From an uncultured Lachnospiraceae bacterium (lineage in GTDB: Bacteria; Bacillota; Clostridia; Lachnospirales; Lachnospiraceae): 64,000 bases of DNA. The notes below the pieces were generated by a model. It saw only the letters and a list, made by a program, of their open reading frames with translations, ran no database searches and was not told the DNA's origin. A program made the translations under genes and the position numbers. Position 1 is the first letter of the stretch, and each line of letters begins with the position of its first letter. The stretch spans positions 1 through 64,000 of the forward strand of contig CAJTPU010000019.1 in assembly GCA_910578335.1 (NCBI GenBank). Direction: 5' to 3'. Shown here one piece after another: positions 8,800-21,132 of the stretch.

Positions 8800-9885
8800 A
8801 TGAAAAAGAAGACGCTTCTATTTTGCTTAATTTCATATCTGCTTTGTGCCCCGCTCACCGGCTGCGGCACAGACACAAATTCTCTGCCAGGGGGGAATAC
8901 TCTGCCCTCTTCGACAGACCAGGTTCCCGGTACGACGCCGGCAGACGATTCTTCTCCTGCTCCAACGGATACTGCGGGCATATCTCCCTCCCCTTCAGGC
9001 AGTCCTGACGCTTCTCCAGCGCCCGATGCCTCCGATACGCCGACCCCCTCTTCCGAACCGGAGAGCGGTCTTCGGGACAATACGCCGCACTGTCTTGTCC
9101 CCACGACGGACGGTATAGAAGAGACGCACAACGAGTATGCCTCCATTGACTATTCCAATGCCGCGGAGGGCTATATCACAGCACGGTACACCGGGGAATG
9201 CCCCAAGGTAAAGATGCAGATAAAAGGAAGCAATTCCGTTACCTATACCTATAATCTGGGCAGCAGCGAATATGAAGCATTTCCCCTGTCCTCCGGCAGC
9301 GGCGTTTATGAAATTACCATTTTGGAAAATGTGTTTGACACCAATTATGTAATTTGCCTGACCGTTACCGTGGAGGTTACCTTGTCCAACGAGTTTGGAC
9401 CCTATCTGTACCCCAATCAATACTGCTCTTTTGATTCCGCGAGCCGCGCTGTCGCGTTGGCGGAAGAGCTTGCCGAGCCTGCCAATACCGATTTGGATGT
9501 GATTGCAAATGTATACAATTATGTGATAACTTCCATTTCTTACGATTATGATAAAGCCGAAACGGTTCCCAGCGGCTATATTCCTAATGTAGATGCCGCT
9601 CTGGAAAGCGGTTCTGGTATCTGCTTAGACTATGCGGCTGTCATGACAAGTATGCTGCGAAGCCAGCGGATTCCCACACGCCTTGAGGTGGGCTATGCCG
9701 GAGATTTGTACCACGCGTGGATTAGTACCTATATCCCTGACGTGGGCTGGGTCAACGGCATAGTACAGTTTGACGGCAAGGACTGGGAGCTGATGGACCC
9801 CACTCTTGCCTCCATGGTCGAAGAAAATGAACTGCGGGATTTTATCAGTGATGAAAGCAACTATGTTGTCAAATACTCGTATTAA
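8800..9885 (+). CDS. Lipoprotein with transglutaminase-like domain
   Basis: 361 residues from the ATG at 8800 (preceded by GGAAAGGA). A lipoprotein signal with lipobox LTGC places the mature Cys near residue 21. A Pro/Ser/Thr-rich linker (about 25-95) is followed by a beta-rich region and then a transglutaminase-core domain (about 215-345). The catalytic triad is visible: Cys in GICLDYAA, His in YHAW, Asp in LMDPT. Such domains act as cysteine proteases or protein cross-linkers on the outer face of the membrane. Set between an ECF sigma pair and pilin-like genes, it could process or cross-link a surface fibre. That role is inference. Confidence 0.85.
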   Translation: MKKKTLLFCLISYLLCAPLTGCGTDTNSLPGGNTLPSSTDQVPGTTPADDSSPAPTDTAGISPSPSGSPDASPAPDASDTPTPSSEPESGLRDNTPHCLVPTTDGIEETHNEYASIDYSNAAEGYITARYTGECPKVKMQIKGSNSVTYTYNLGSSEYEAFPLSSGSGVYEITILENVFDTNYVICLTVTVEVTLSNEFGPYLYPNQYCSFDSASRAVALAEELAEPANTDLDVIANVYNYVITSISYDYDKAETVPSGYIPNVDAALESGSGICLDYAAVMTSMLRSQRIPTRLEVGYAGDLYHAWISTYIPDVGWVNGIVQFDGKDWELMDPTLASMVEENELRDFISDESNYVVKYSY

Positions 9886-9901
9886 AAAGGAGAGAAAAAC
9901 A

Positions 9902-10945
9902 ATGGGCAAAAAAAGACTATCCAATCAGGAAACCGCCTCCTTCTGCAGCCAGACCGCCATGCTGTTCAAAGCAGGCATCGCCCCGATGGAAAGCATGGAA
10001 ATCCTGTTAAACGACAGCAAGACACAGGAAGGAAAGGATATTATACAAGGTATACTGGATGTTTGCAGGCAGGGAGAAGCCTTTGCCGAGGCGCTACGTG
10101 CATCCGGCGTTTTCCCCGACTATGTTCTGCACATGATTGCCATCGGCGAAGAATCCGGTAACTTAGATTCCGTTATGCAGTCTCTTGCCGAATACTATGA
10201 GCGGGAGGATTCCATTTCCGACAGCATCCGCAGTGCCATAAGCTATCCTTTTATCATGATTGGCATCATGGTTCTCGTTATTTTTGTCCTGCTCGGCAAG
10301 GTGCTTCCTATTTTCAATCAGGTGTTTATCCAGCTTGGCAGCGAAATGAGCGGCATATCCGCAACCCTTTTGCACTTGGGCAGTTCTTTGAACCGTTACT
10401 CCATTGTCTTTGTCGTGATTCTGCTCCTCATTGCCGGGCTCTATTTCTTGTCAACCAAGACACGGAAAGGGCGCGTTCTTTCCAGACGCATTCTCTCCGC
10501 CTTTCCGCTGACAAAAGGCTTCTACGAAAAGCTTGCCGCAGGGCGCTTTGCAAGCGGCATGGCGCTTACCATCAGCAGCGGCATGGATACCTTCTCAAGC
10601 CTTGACATGGTCTCCGAACTGACGGAGCACAAAGGCATGCAGGAAAAAATTGCCGCCTGCAAAAAAGCAATTAAGGACGGCTCTAATTTTGCAGAGGCGC
10701 TGACCGCCTCCGGCATCTTTTCCAATCTGTACTCCCGCATGGTTGCCGTCGGCTTCCGCACCGGCTCCATTGATTCTGTTATGCAAAAAATTGCCGACAA
10801 TTACGACAGGGAGACCGAGCGGAAAATCCGCTCCATCATATCGGTTTTGGAGCCTACCCTCGTAATTATCCTGTCCGTTATTGTCGGACTGGTTCTGTTA
10901 TCGGTTATTTTCCCGCTTATGGGAATTATGTCCAGCATCGGCTAA
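9902..10945 (+). CDS. GspF/PilC-type inner membrane platform protein
   Basis: 347 residues from the ATG at 9902, which has AGGAGAG upstream; the longer open frame begins inside the preceding gene. Two GspF domains (about 10-130 and 215-335) each contain the FAEAL and GEESGNLD/GFRTGSID motifs of the family. Three membrane segments lie near 113-135, 165-185 and 318-340. The protein organises assembly of type II secretion pseudopili or type IV pili. No GspE/PilB ATPase or prepilin peptidase is present in the window, so it must use ones encoded elsewhere or the system is reduced. Confidence 0.93.
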   Translation: MGKKRLSNQETASFCSQTAMLFKAGIAPMESMEILLNDSKTQEGKDIIQGILDVCRQGEAFAEALRASGVFPDYVLHMIAIGEESGNLDSVMQSLAEYYEREDSISDSIRSAISYPFIMIGIMVLVIFVLLGKVLPIFNQVFIQLGSEMSGISATLLHLGSSLNRYSIVFVVILLLIAGLYFLSTKTRKGRVLSRRILSAFPLTKGFYEKLAAGRFASGMALTISSGMDTFSSLDMVSELTEHKGMQEKIAACKKAIKDGSNFAEALTASGIFSNLYSRMVAVGFRTGSIDSVMQKIADNYDRETERKIRSIISVLEPTLVIILSVIVGLVLLSVIFPLMGIMSSIG

Positions 10946-10957
10946 AGGAGAAAACAT

Positions 10958-11311
10958 ATGAGTCTTTACCGCAACCGCTTTGAGCGGGACAAACAGCTTC
11001 CATTTGCAAAATTGGTATATCTGCTGCCCCTCGCCGCTTTTTTGGCGCTGTTCCTGCTTTTTTACAGCAGCCTGCAGTCGGTTTCCGACACCGCGCTGGA
11101 AAAGCAGCGGGAAAGTCTGGAGACCGCATTAAACCGCAGCATTGCGCAGTGCTATGCCGTGGAAGGCGCCTATCCGCCCAGCTTAGCGTACATCAAGGAG
11201 CATTACGGCTTACTCTATAATGAAGAGCTCTTTTATGTGGACTATCAGCCCATCGGCTCCAACATCATGCCGGATGTCACCATTTTAGACAGAACGCAGG
11301 GAGGTCAATAA
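10958..11311 (+). CDS. Small pilin-operon membrane protein
   Basis: 117 residues. Short basic N-terminus, one membrane segment (about 22-42), then a helix and a small domain containing AVEGAYPPSLAYIKEHYGL. This phrase resembles the post-helix part of GspG/PilE-like pseudopilins, where Tyr-Pro-Pro commonly occurs. A typical prepilin cleavage site is absent. Starts 12 bp after the GspF gene with AAAGGAG. Probably an accessory or minor pilin-like subunit. Confidence 0.65.
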   Translation: MSLYRNRFERDKQLPFAKLVYLLPLAAFLALFLLFYSSLQSVSDTALEKQRESLETALNRSIAQCYAVEGAYPPSLAYIKEHYGLLYNEELFYVDYQPIGSNIMPDVTILDRTQGGQ

Positions 11312-11312
11312 C

Positions 11313-11816
11313 ATGCACTTTCATTCCAAAGAACCCGGACGCCATATCGTAGACGTGCTCTTTGTCCTGGCGCTTTTTGGCGTCTTTGCCGCTTCTGCCC
11401 TTATGCTGGTTACCATCGGCGCCAATGTCTACAAAAAAACCGTCTCCAATATGAACGACAACTTTGCCGAGCGCACCGCTTATTCCTATATCAGTGAAAA
11501 AATACGACAGAACGACATCTGCGATTCCATTGAAATCGGGGAGCTGGAGGGCACCTGCACCCTGATGTTTATCCGTCGGGTGGGAGATGACGAATATTGT
11601 ACCTGTTTGTACCTCTACGACGGCTATCTGAAAGAGTTATTCATCAGAAGGGATTCTTTTACCGGTACAAACCTGCTGCAGGCAGGACAGGACATTATGC
11701 CCCTGTCCGGTCTCACCATGGAGGAAACGAAAACAGGGCTTATCCGGCTTACTTTAGACACCGGCAGCAGAGCGCTTACCTTGTATGCTTCTCTGCGTTC
11801 CGACAGCGGAAAGTAA
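11313..11816 (+). CDS. Minor pilin-like protein
   Basis: 167 residues with an N-terminal hydrophobic helix (about 15-38) running into an amphipathic stretch, then a C-terminal beta-rich globular domain. This is the overall shape of a minor pseudopilin. The canonical G|FTLIE motif is not preserved; the equivalent region reads IVDVLFVLALFGVF. It begins one base after the previous gene. Role by operon context: a subunit of a pilus or secretion pseudopilus. Confidence 0.65.
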   Translation: MHFHSKEPGRHIVDVLFVLALFGVFAASALMLVTIGANVYKKTVSNMNDNFAERTAYSYISEKIRQNDICDSIEIGELEGTCTLMFIRRVGDDEYCTCLYLYDGYLKELFIRRDSFTGTNLLQAGQDIMPLSGLTMEETKTGLIRLTLDTGSRALTLYASLRSDSGK

Positions 11817-11881
11817 CACGCTGCAAAGCAATCCGGCATCAGGCAATACCCGAACCATTCAACGCCAAAACGGAGGCACGC

Positions 11882-12391
11882 ATGAAAAAATCACGTTCCA
11901 GTTTATTCCTAATTGAACTAACCATTTCCATCCTGTTCTTTGCCCTTGCAAGCGCTGCCTGTATCCAGCTTTTTGTCAAAGCGCACTTGCTGGATAAAAA
12001 AACGCAGGAGACAAATCAGGCGGTCATATGGTCCCAGAACCTTGCGGAGCTGTGGAACGCCTCGGATGCGGATATCCTGTTTGTATATAGTCTCCTGTGT
12101 GAACAGTACGGCAGTGAACAGAATGGTTTTTATATGAATAATGACGGTGATTCCATTTTCTTCTTCTTTGATGAAAACTGGGAATTTTCCAACGGTACGG
12201 ACACCCGTATCGTATACCGCATTGACTTTGCAGACACCGGATACCATGCAGAAACAGGACTTCACACGGCGGAAATCACTTTTATAAAAAATATCTTAGG
12301 CAAAGACGACAGCGTAATAGAATATGAAACCTTTTACACCCTGCCGCTGCAGTACCATGCCGCCATAAAAGGAGGTTACAGCCATGAATGA
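11882..12391 (+). CDS. Type IV pilin-like protein
   Basis: 169 residues from the ATG at 11882 with GGAGGC upstream. N-terminus MKKSRSSLFLIELTISILFF: a basic leader followed by a hydrophobic helix with the glutamate at the fifth position of the LFLIE motif, as in type IV prepilins, though the cleavage Gly is replaced by Ser. A long helix and beta-rich globular part follow. Overlaps the next gene by 8 bp. Probably a minor pilin or pseudopilin. Confidence 0.75.
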   Translation: MKKSRSSLFLIELTISILFFALASAACIQLFVKAHLLDKKTQETNQAVIWSQNLAELWNASDADILFVYSLLCEQYGSEQNGFYMNNDGDSIFFFFDENWEFSNGTDTRIVYRIDFADTGYHAETGLHTAEITFIKNILGKDDSVIEYETFYTLPLQYHAAIKGGYSHE

Positions 12392-12836
12392 AAATAAGTC
12401 AAAGAAATCCGGTCTTTCTTTCAGCAGCGGCATCGGCTCCTCTTCCCTGCTGGTGATATTCGTCATACTCTGTCTGGTTTCCTTTGCCACGCTCTCCATC
12501 GTCAGCGCCAACGCCGACTATAAGCTGAGCAAAAAGGTGCTGGACCGCACCAGTGCCTACTACACGGCAGAAGGGCAGGCGCAGGCAGCCCTTGCCGCCC
12601 TCGATGCAGAGCTTGCCGCCCTCTACGCGGACAGCAGCTCGGAGACGGCATATTTCAATGCCGCCAAAGAAGAGCGCAGCTACACCTTCCCTCTCTCCGA
12701 CATGCAGTCCCTGAAGGTGTCCGTCCGCATCCAATATCCGAAAAAAACAGGAGATACCTTTTACAGTATCTCCTCTTGGCAGGTTGTCATTACGGGGGAG
12801 CTGGAGTATGAAGGAACTTTGAATGTGATAAAATAA
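12384..12836 (+). CDS. PilX-like minor pilin/assembly protein
   Basis: 150 residues. Polar N-terminus, a hydrophobic segment (about 22-42, SSLLVIFVILCLVSFATLSI), then a long helix with YYTAEGQAQAAL, a phrase typical of PilX-type proteins in pilus operons, and a beta-rich C-terminus. Last gene of the plus-strand operon; its start overlaps the preceding pilin gene, indicating coupling. Confidence 0.7.
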   Translation: MNENKSKKSGLSFSSGIGSSSLLVIFVILCLVSFATLSIVSANADYKLSKKVLDRTSAYYTAEGQAQAALAALDAELAALYADSSSETAYFNAAKEERSYTFPLSDMQSLKVSVRIQYPKKTGDTFYSISSWQVVITGELEYEGTLNVIK

Positions 12837-12863
12837 TCCCCATTAATAAAAGAACACATACAA

Positions 12864-12992
12864 TCATTCCAGCTTACCTTTCCATTCATCTTTAACACCT
12901 TTACGGCATGTCTTCTCTTCGCCGCAGGTTTGTGCTATCAGTCTGTATTGCTCGCCGCCAGACAGACAGTCAGAACTACCGCCGTTAGCCAT
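12864..12992 (-). CDS. Possible 42-residue cysteine-containing peptide
   Basis: A minus-strand frame begins 10 bp after the stop of the InlB-repeat lipoprotein gene and encodes a hydrophilic peptide with three cysteines (near residues 9, 28 and 33) and a lysine-rich end. No family is recognised. The ribosome binding site is weak (GGAATG). It may be a real small coupled gene or chance. Confidence 0.25.
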   Translation of the reverse strand: MANGGSSDCLSGGEQYRLIAQTCGEEKTCRKGVKDEWKGKLE

Positions 12993-13002
12993 GTATATGT
13001 TT

Positions 13003-14145
13003 TTATTCATTCCATTGTGCATAATATGTCAGTGTGCTGCCTTCAGGTACTGCTATTGCGATTGCCTGCCCCGGATTGTCTATCGCATATGCACTGTTAT
13101 TTTCAAGCCGCCATCCCACAAAGCTGTAACCCTCTCTGGAAGGTTGCTGCTCTGACAATCTATAACTTGCCACGCCATCCACAATTACTACCGATTGTTC
13201 CTCCGGAGCCCCCTCTCCCCCATTTGCATCATACGCTATCGTTACTAGTTTGTCCTCGGTAATTCTTTCAAATTGACTGGCATTACTGATAAATACCCTG
13301 TCCGGAGTAATATAGATTCCACCCTTAAACACTATTGGCATAAATCCCGGAACTTCATACGAAAACTCTACAGACTCTGAACAGCCGCCTTCACCGGCAG
13401 TAAGCGTTATATCTCCATCAAAATAAACTATATTATCTCCTTGTGTATATGCAACTACATGCGCCACACCGCTGTTCACTTCGATACGCAACATCATGTG
13501 ATGGTTTGCAGACTCCAAAGCTGCTCCTCCCATTACACTAACGCCGGGCGTGCTAACATAAGACCAAATTCCGTCAACGTCCCACTCGGACTCTTTTTCA
13601 ATTATTTCGGAATCTATGTATTCCCATTTTGTTTCTTTCTCGTCAAATTCATATCGTGCTTTATATAAATATGTTGTGGAGCAATAAATCTCCTCTTCAG
13701 CTTTTTCATAATAGTAAAAAGCTGTTCCTTCATCCAGCAAAATATCACTGTCGATATAGCTGTCTTGTGCATGTTCTGCAAGCAGCCTGTTTTCAGGAGC
13801 AGAAGCAGGTTTGATTATCCAACTGCCTCTGTTATTTTCCCGAAAATTTTCTAAAACCCAGCCTTGGTCGTACAAACTGTATTCTGCAACATAACTCATT
13901 TCACATGAAACAACATTATTATCTGCTATCACAGAAACATATACCATATCCTTTTTACTGTCTGTATCTGTGCGTCTATCTGTAATTTTAATCTCCTGAA
14001 TCGTTAACTCTTGAGACTCATATTGAATTGTCCCGGTATTCAGCTCTTGCAGTATTTCCTTATCGCTCTTAGCTCGTTTGGCACCACATCCCGCTAACAT
14101 TAATAGCATGGCAATTCCTATCATACAACTCATTTTTCTCTTCAT
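13003..14145 (-). CDS. Lipoprotein with C-terminal InlB B-repeat-like domain
   Basis: 380 residues from the ATG at 14145 (AAGGATG upstream). Signal peptide with lipobox LAGC, mature Cys near residue 20. The central part (about 30-295) is an unrecognised, probably beta-rich extracellular region. The C-terminus (about 300-380) has the Listeria-Bacteroides/InlB B-repeat pattern: YDANGG, then SREGYSFVGW and ending TYYAQW. Such repeats are small ubiquitin-like surface modules. It lies 55 bp downstream of the STAND ATPase gene on the same strand, so the two may be co-transcribed. Function unknown, probably surface-exposed. Confidence 0.75.
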   Translation of the reverse strand: MKRKMSCMIGIAMLLMLAGCGAKRAKSDKEILQELNTGTIQYESQELTIQEIKITDRRTDTDSKKDMVYVSVIADNNVVSCEMSYVAEYSLYDQGWVLENFRENNRGSWIIKPASAPENRLLAEHAQDSYIDSDILLDEGTAFYYYEKAEEEIYCSTTYLYKARYEFDEKETKWEYIDSEIIEKESEWDVDGIWSYVSTPGVSVMGGAALESANHHMMLRIEVNSGVAHVVAYTQGDNIVYFDGDITLTAGEGGCSESVEFSYEVPGFMPIVFKGGIYITPDRVFISNASQFERITEDKLVTIAYDANGGEGAPEEQSVVIVDGVASYRLSEQQPSREGYSFVGWRLENNSAYAIDNPGQAIAIAVPEGSTLTYYAQWNE

Positions 14146-14209
14146 ATTAATCATCCTTTCAGTGAAAATTCACATAAATCATTGTGGAAAATATTGTGCG
14201 TTCTACCTA

Positions 14210-17167
14210 TCATTGTATTAGCCTCTCTTTCGCATCCACCACCTTCGGATGTGCACTCCCGTAAAACTGCTCCAGCACGGGCGCCGCCTTTTGCAGATAG
14301 CGAAGCTCCTCCTCCCTGTTTCCTAACTGCCGGTATGCTTTTGAAAGGTTATTGGCAGGCTCCGCCGCCGCAAGTCCTCCCATGTCCGCCCCCATCCGGT
14401 AAGCCTCTTCCAGACAGGACAGCGCCTCCTTCGGCTTTCCCCAGTCCAGATACATCACGCCCATGTTATTTAAAATACGATGCCTTTCAAAGGCATGTCC
14501 CTCTACGGTATCGTAAATACGCAGTACCCTCTTGTAGTATTCACATGCTTCCTCCCTGCACCCCGCCTTATTATACGCCATGGCAAGCTCAGTCAGGCAA
14601 GTTGCGTAGTACGCGCCTTCCTCAGTACTGAAAATAATTTTTGCCATTTTGCTGGCTTCCGCAAGCTGCGCAACGCCATAACCCTCTTCTCCTACGCCCA
14701 GCTTATATGAGCCCCAATAGAATAAGAGCTGAAATTTGTAGAAATAACTCTTGTCATTTTTCAAAATTTCCTGTTCTTCTTCCAAAATACGTTTTACCTT
14801 TTCAAACTTGCCAACGGCAATGTTTATCACACACTGGAAAAACATCATTTGATGCCTGTTCCAGGTATTTTTGTTCTTGCTGCTCCTGCCGGTTTCTTCT
14901 CCCCGTTCTCCCCAGGCAAAGCAGCCCTCCAAATCACCTTCCTGCTCCAGAGACTCCGCCATGATATAGCAGGCGCCCATCTTACTGTCCAAATCCTGCG
15001 CATTGTCCCACATATACTGCGCCAGCTCCCTCGCACGCCTTGTATTTCCTTTCTGCAGATGCCGCAGCGCCAATCCGTTTGTAAATGCAAGGCAAATCTC
15101 TTTTGATACGGGCACGTCTTTTGTATACTTCTCATATGCCCTTTCCAGCTCTGCAATATCCTCATAATTATATGTGCTCAAAACGGTATACCAGTATGCT
15201 TGCGTTTTGGCAGAAGCCTTCCTGCAGTGCTGTTTTAAGCCGATTACATAGCAAAGCCTTTCCTTGTCAAATCCCCTTAGACAATATGCCGACTCTGCCG
15301 CAAGCAGAATCAACTGCAAGGATTTCTCACACAAACTGCCCGACAGCTTCTGCGCCACCGGATAGACTAAAGACAATGCTTTCTGTACCTCTTCTCCCAC
15401 ACTGCTGTTCTCCGCAGTCAAATTAAAAAAGAATTCCCGCACGCTTTCAATGGCAAAGCCTTGATTTGCATTTGCACATACTACATAGACACTCTCAAAA
15501 AAAGGAGCTGCTTCTTCCTCTGTCAACGGTTTTGCCAACATACATTCTGCAATAAAAGGATGCATAGAGTAGCCGCCGCCCCGCTTTTCCAGCCAGCCGC
15601 CCTCCCAGAGCTTCTCCAGACTCTCCCCTATGTCCATGCCGTCCTCCAAAAAACCCTGCAGATAGCTTTCTGCAAAAGATTTCCCATAACTCTCATAGGG
15701 CAGAGCCGCATATATACGTAACAGCCTGTTCATGCTTCTTTTCAGCCCTGAAAAAGCATAGGTTCTGCGATATATCTGCTGCAGCCCCGCATAACCATCC
15801 TGCCCTTCTAACGATACATGCGCTTCTCCCTTCTCAAGCCGCTCCAGCAGCTCCGGTACTGTCCAGCTCCTTGTTCTTGCCACGCAGCCTAAAAGCCTGA
15901 GCGTCAGCGTATGCTGCCAGACCTCTCTCTCCGTCATTTTTTCCAGTGCCCTTCTGTCCTCTTCTGAAAGAGCGTGCTGGTAATTATCCCGAAAAACAAG
16001 CGCGCATGCTTCTTTTTCCACCGACTCTATCCGATAGGTTTCAAATCCCTCCAGCTTCTGCTGGCGCGAAGTTACAAAAATCGTCGCCGGAAGCTCGCAA
16101 AACGCTTCCCAGCTCTGCTCCTTTTGCACGCAGTTCATATTATCAATCACTAAGAGAATTCCTTCGCCTGCATGAACGCGGATTCTTGCCAGTGCCTCCC
16201 TAAAATTAGTCTCCCTGTCTATACCGCGCACTTCGGGAAACGCCTTTATCAAGCTGTCCTCCAGACTGTTTTCATACTGTATGGTACAAATATAATCCAC
16301 AAGCCGCTCTTCCACACAGCACTTGATAAACTGACGCATCAGCTCCGTCTTGCCGATACCGCCAACACCGTTCACCAAATACCTGCCTCCCTGCGCCAGC
16401 ATTTCCCGCAGCTCAAAGAGCTCCCTCTCCCTGCCAAAAAAATGACTTGCCGTCAGCGGTGCACTGCAAAGCTCCGTATTTTTTCCCGTCAGAAATACAG
16501 GCGTTTCGCTGCGTGCCCCGGTCACTTTTTTGTTTCCTTTTTCCATTGCCGCCAAAGACAGCTCCTGTCTGTTCCGCAGGTTTTGCAGGCTTTCCTCGCC
16601 TTCCCCGTTGCCTGAAAGTGCATGAAACATGAGGAAGGTCAGAAGATACCCGCAATAAAATGCCTTTCCCGCATTCCCCTGCCTGTCGTATTTCTTTTTT
16701 TCCTCCAGCATTTTTTCAAAAAAGCGCTCTGTTTTCTGCGTAAAGCAGGCATCCTTTTCGGAAAGAAAACGGATATAGGAAGGAAGCTTCTGCATAAAAG
16801 CATCGTAATTAAACTGCCTTTCCAGCAAAAAACTGGCAAACTGCCTGATTTGCCGCAGCACCGTCTCCGCATCTGCCGCGCTTTCTATTTCCTCGGCATA
16901 TTCGCCGTAAAAGGAAATCCTTTCGCTCCGGTTACAAATATCGGATATATAGCGGTTGCGCCCGCCCTCCGCGCGCCATATCTGCTTTCCATACTTGCGG
17001 TTACGGAAATTGATTAAAATATTATCCTTCCAAAATTTTGTCAGCGTAAGTCCTGTACGATTATTCTTTGTAATAATGCTTACACAAAATGTGGGATAAT
17101 CACTTATAAAAAGAAATTGATAGATACCTTTCAGTGAGAGAATATCGTTTTTCATACCGACAGCCAT
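14210..17167 (-). CDS. STAND-family ATPase with TPR-like repeats
   Basis: 985 residues. N-terminal effector or sensor region with no recognised fold (1-235). NB-ARC-like ATPase follows with Walker A GVGGIGKTEL (near 273) and Walker B GILLVIDNMN. A helical region follows, then TPR-like repeats (about 690-985, for example EACEYYKRVLRIYD, NNMGVMYLDWGKPKEAL, NNLSKAYRQLGNREEEL). STAND proteins are switch ATPases that oligomerise on ligand binding; bacterial members serve as regulators or anti-phage sensors. Nothing here identifies the effector. A sigma-A promoter and a pair of direct repeats precede it. The start could instead be the ATG at 17155. Confidence 0.85.
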   Translation of the reverse strand: MAVGMKNDILSLKGIYQFLFISDYPTFCVSIITKNNRTGLTLTKFWKDNILINFRNRKYGKQIWRAEGGRNRYISDICNRSERISFYGEYAEEIESAADAETVLRQIRQFASFLLERQFNYDAFMQKLPSYIRFLSEKDACFTQKTERFFEKMLEEKKKYDRQGNAGKAFYCGYLLTFLMFHALSGNGEGEESLQNLRNRQELSLAAMEKGNKKVTGARSETPVFLTGKNTELCSAPLTASHFFGRERELFELREMLAQGGRYLVNGVGGIGKTELMRQFIKCCVEERLVDYICTIQYENSLEDSLIKAFPEVRGIDRETNFREALARIRVHAGEGILLVIDNMNCVQKEQSWEAFCELPATIFVTSRQQKLEGFETYRIESVEKEACALVFRDNYQHALSEEDRRALEKMTEREVWQHTLTLRLLGCVARTRSWTVPELLERLEKGEAHVSLEGQDGYAGLQQIYRRTYAFSGLKRSMNRLLRIYAALPYESYGKSFAESYLQGFLEDGMDIGESLEKLWEGGWLEKRGGGYSMHPFIAECMLAKPLTEEEAAPFFESVYVVCANANQGFAIESVREFFFNLTAENSSVGEEVQKALSLVYPVAQKLSGSLCEKSLQLILLAAESAYCLRGFDKERLCYVIGLKQHCRKASAKTQAYWYTVLSTYNYEDIAELERAYEKYTKDVPVSKEICLAFTNGLALRHLQKGNTRRARELAQYMWDNAQDLDSKMGACYIMAESLEQEGDLEGCFAWGERGEETGRSSKNKNTWNRHQMMFFQCVINIAVGKFEKVKRILEEEQEILKNDKSYFYKFQLLFYWGSYKLGVGEEGYGVAQLAEASKMAKIIFSTEEGAYYATCLTELAMAYNKAGCREEACEYYKRVLRIYDTVEGHAFERHRILNNMGVMYLDWGKPKEALSCLEEAYRMGADMGGLAAAEPANNLSKAYRQLGNREEELRYLQKAAPVLEQFYGSAHPKVVDAKERLIQ

Positions 17168-17200
17168 ACCTTTTTATCTTAATTTTCGTCTATTTTTTTC

Positions 17201-17229
17201 ATTATATCATTTCACTTTTTTTGTCACAA
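17201..17229 (-). promoter_or_regulatory. Promoter of the STAND ATPase gene
   Basis: Minus strand TTGTGA, 17-bp spacer, TATAAT, about 34 bp upstream of the start codon. Confidence 0.7.
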
Positions 17230-17251
17230 GTTTTCTGCCTATTCTTGTCCA

Positions 17252-17287
17252 TTTTGTTCATAAACTATTCTCTTTTGTTCACAGACT
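17252..17287 (-). repeat. Two 15-bp direct repeats upstream of the STAND promoter
   Basis: TTTTGTTCATAAACT (17252-17266) and TTTTGTTCACAGACT (17273-17287) differ at two positions. They are exactly 21 bp apart, two helical turns, just upstream of the -35. This is the geometry of a regulator binding tandem sites on one DNA face. Confidence 0.5.
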
Positions 17288-17324
17288 CCCTGCGACAGGA
17301 TTTTTTGCAGAGATTTTTTCCACG

Positions 17325-17363
17325 AAAAAAGCGGCTTGGCTCCAAGAACCAAAACCGCTTTTT
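17325..17363 (-). terminator. Terminator of rpoBC
   Basis: GC-rich stem with flanking A and T tracts (arms about 17354-17363 and 17325-17339, small bulge), immediately after the rpoC stop codon. Ends the rpoBC unit before the accessory block. Confidence 0.8.
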
Positions 17364-17379
17364 GAAATTCTTATTATGC

Positions 17380-21072
<3,693 letters not shown>

Positions 21073-21132
21073 TATGGCACTCCCTTCCATGCTAAGTCTA
21101 ATTTGGAAAACGATGATTGCATCAGCGCTTTC

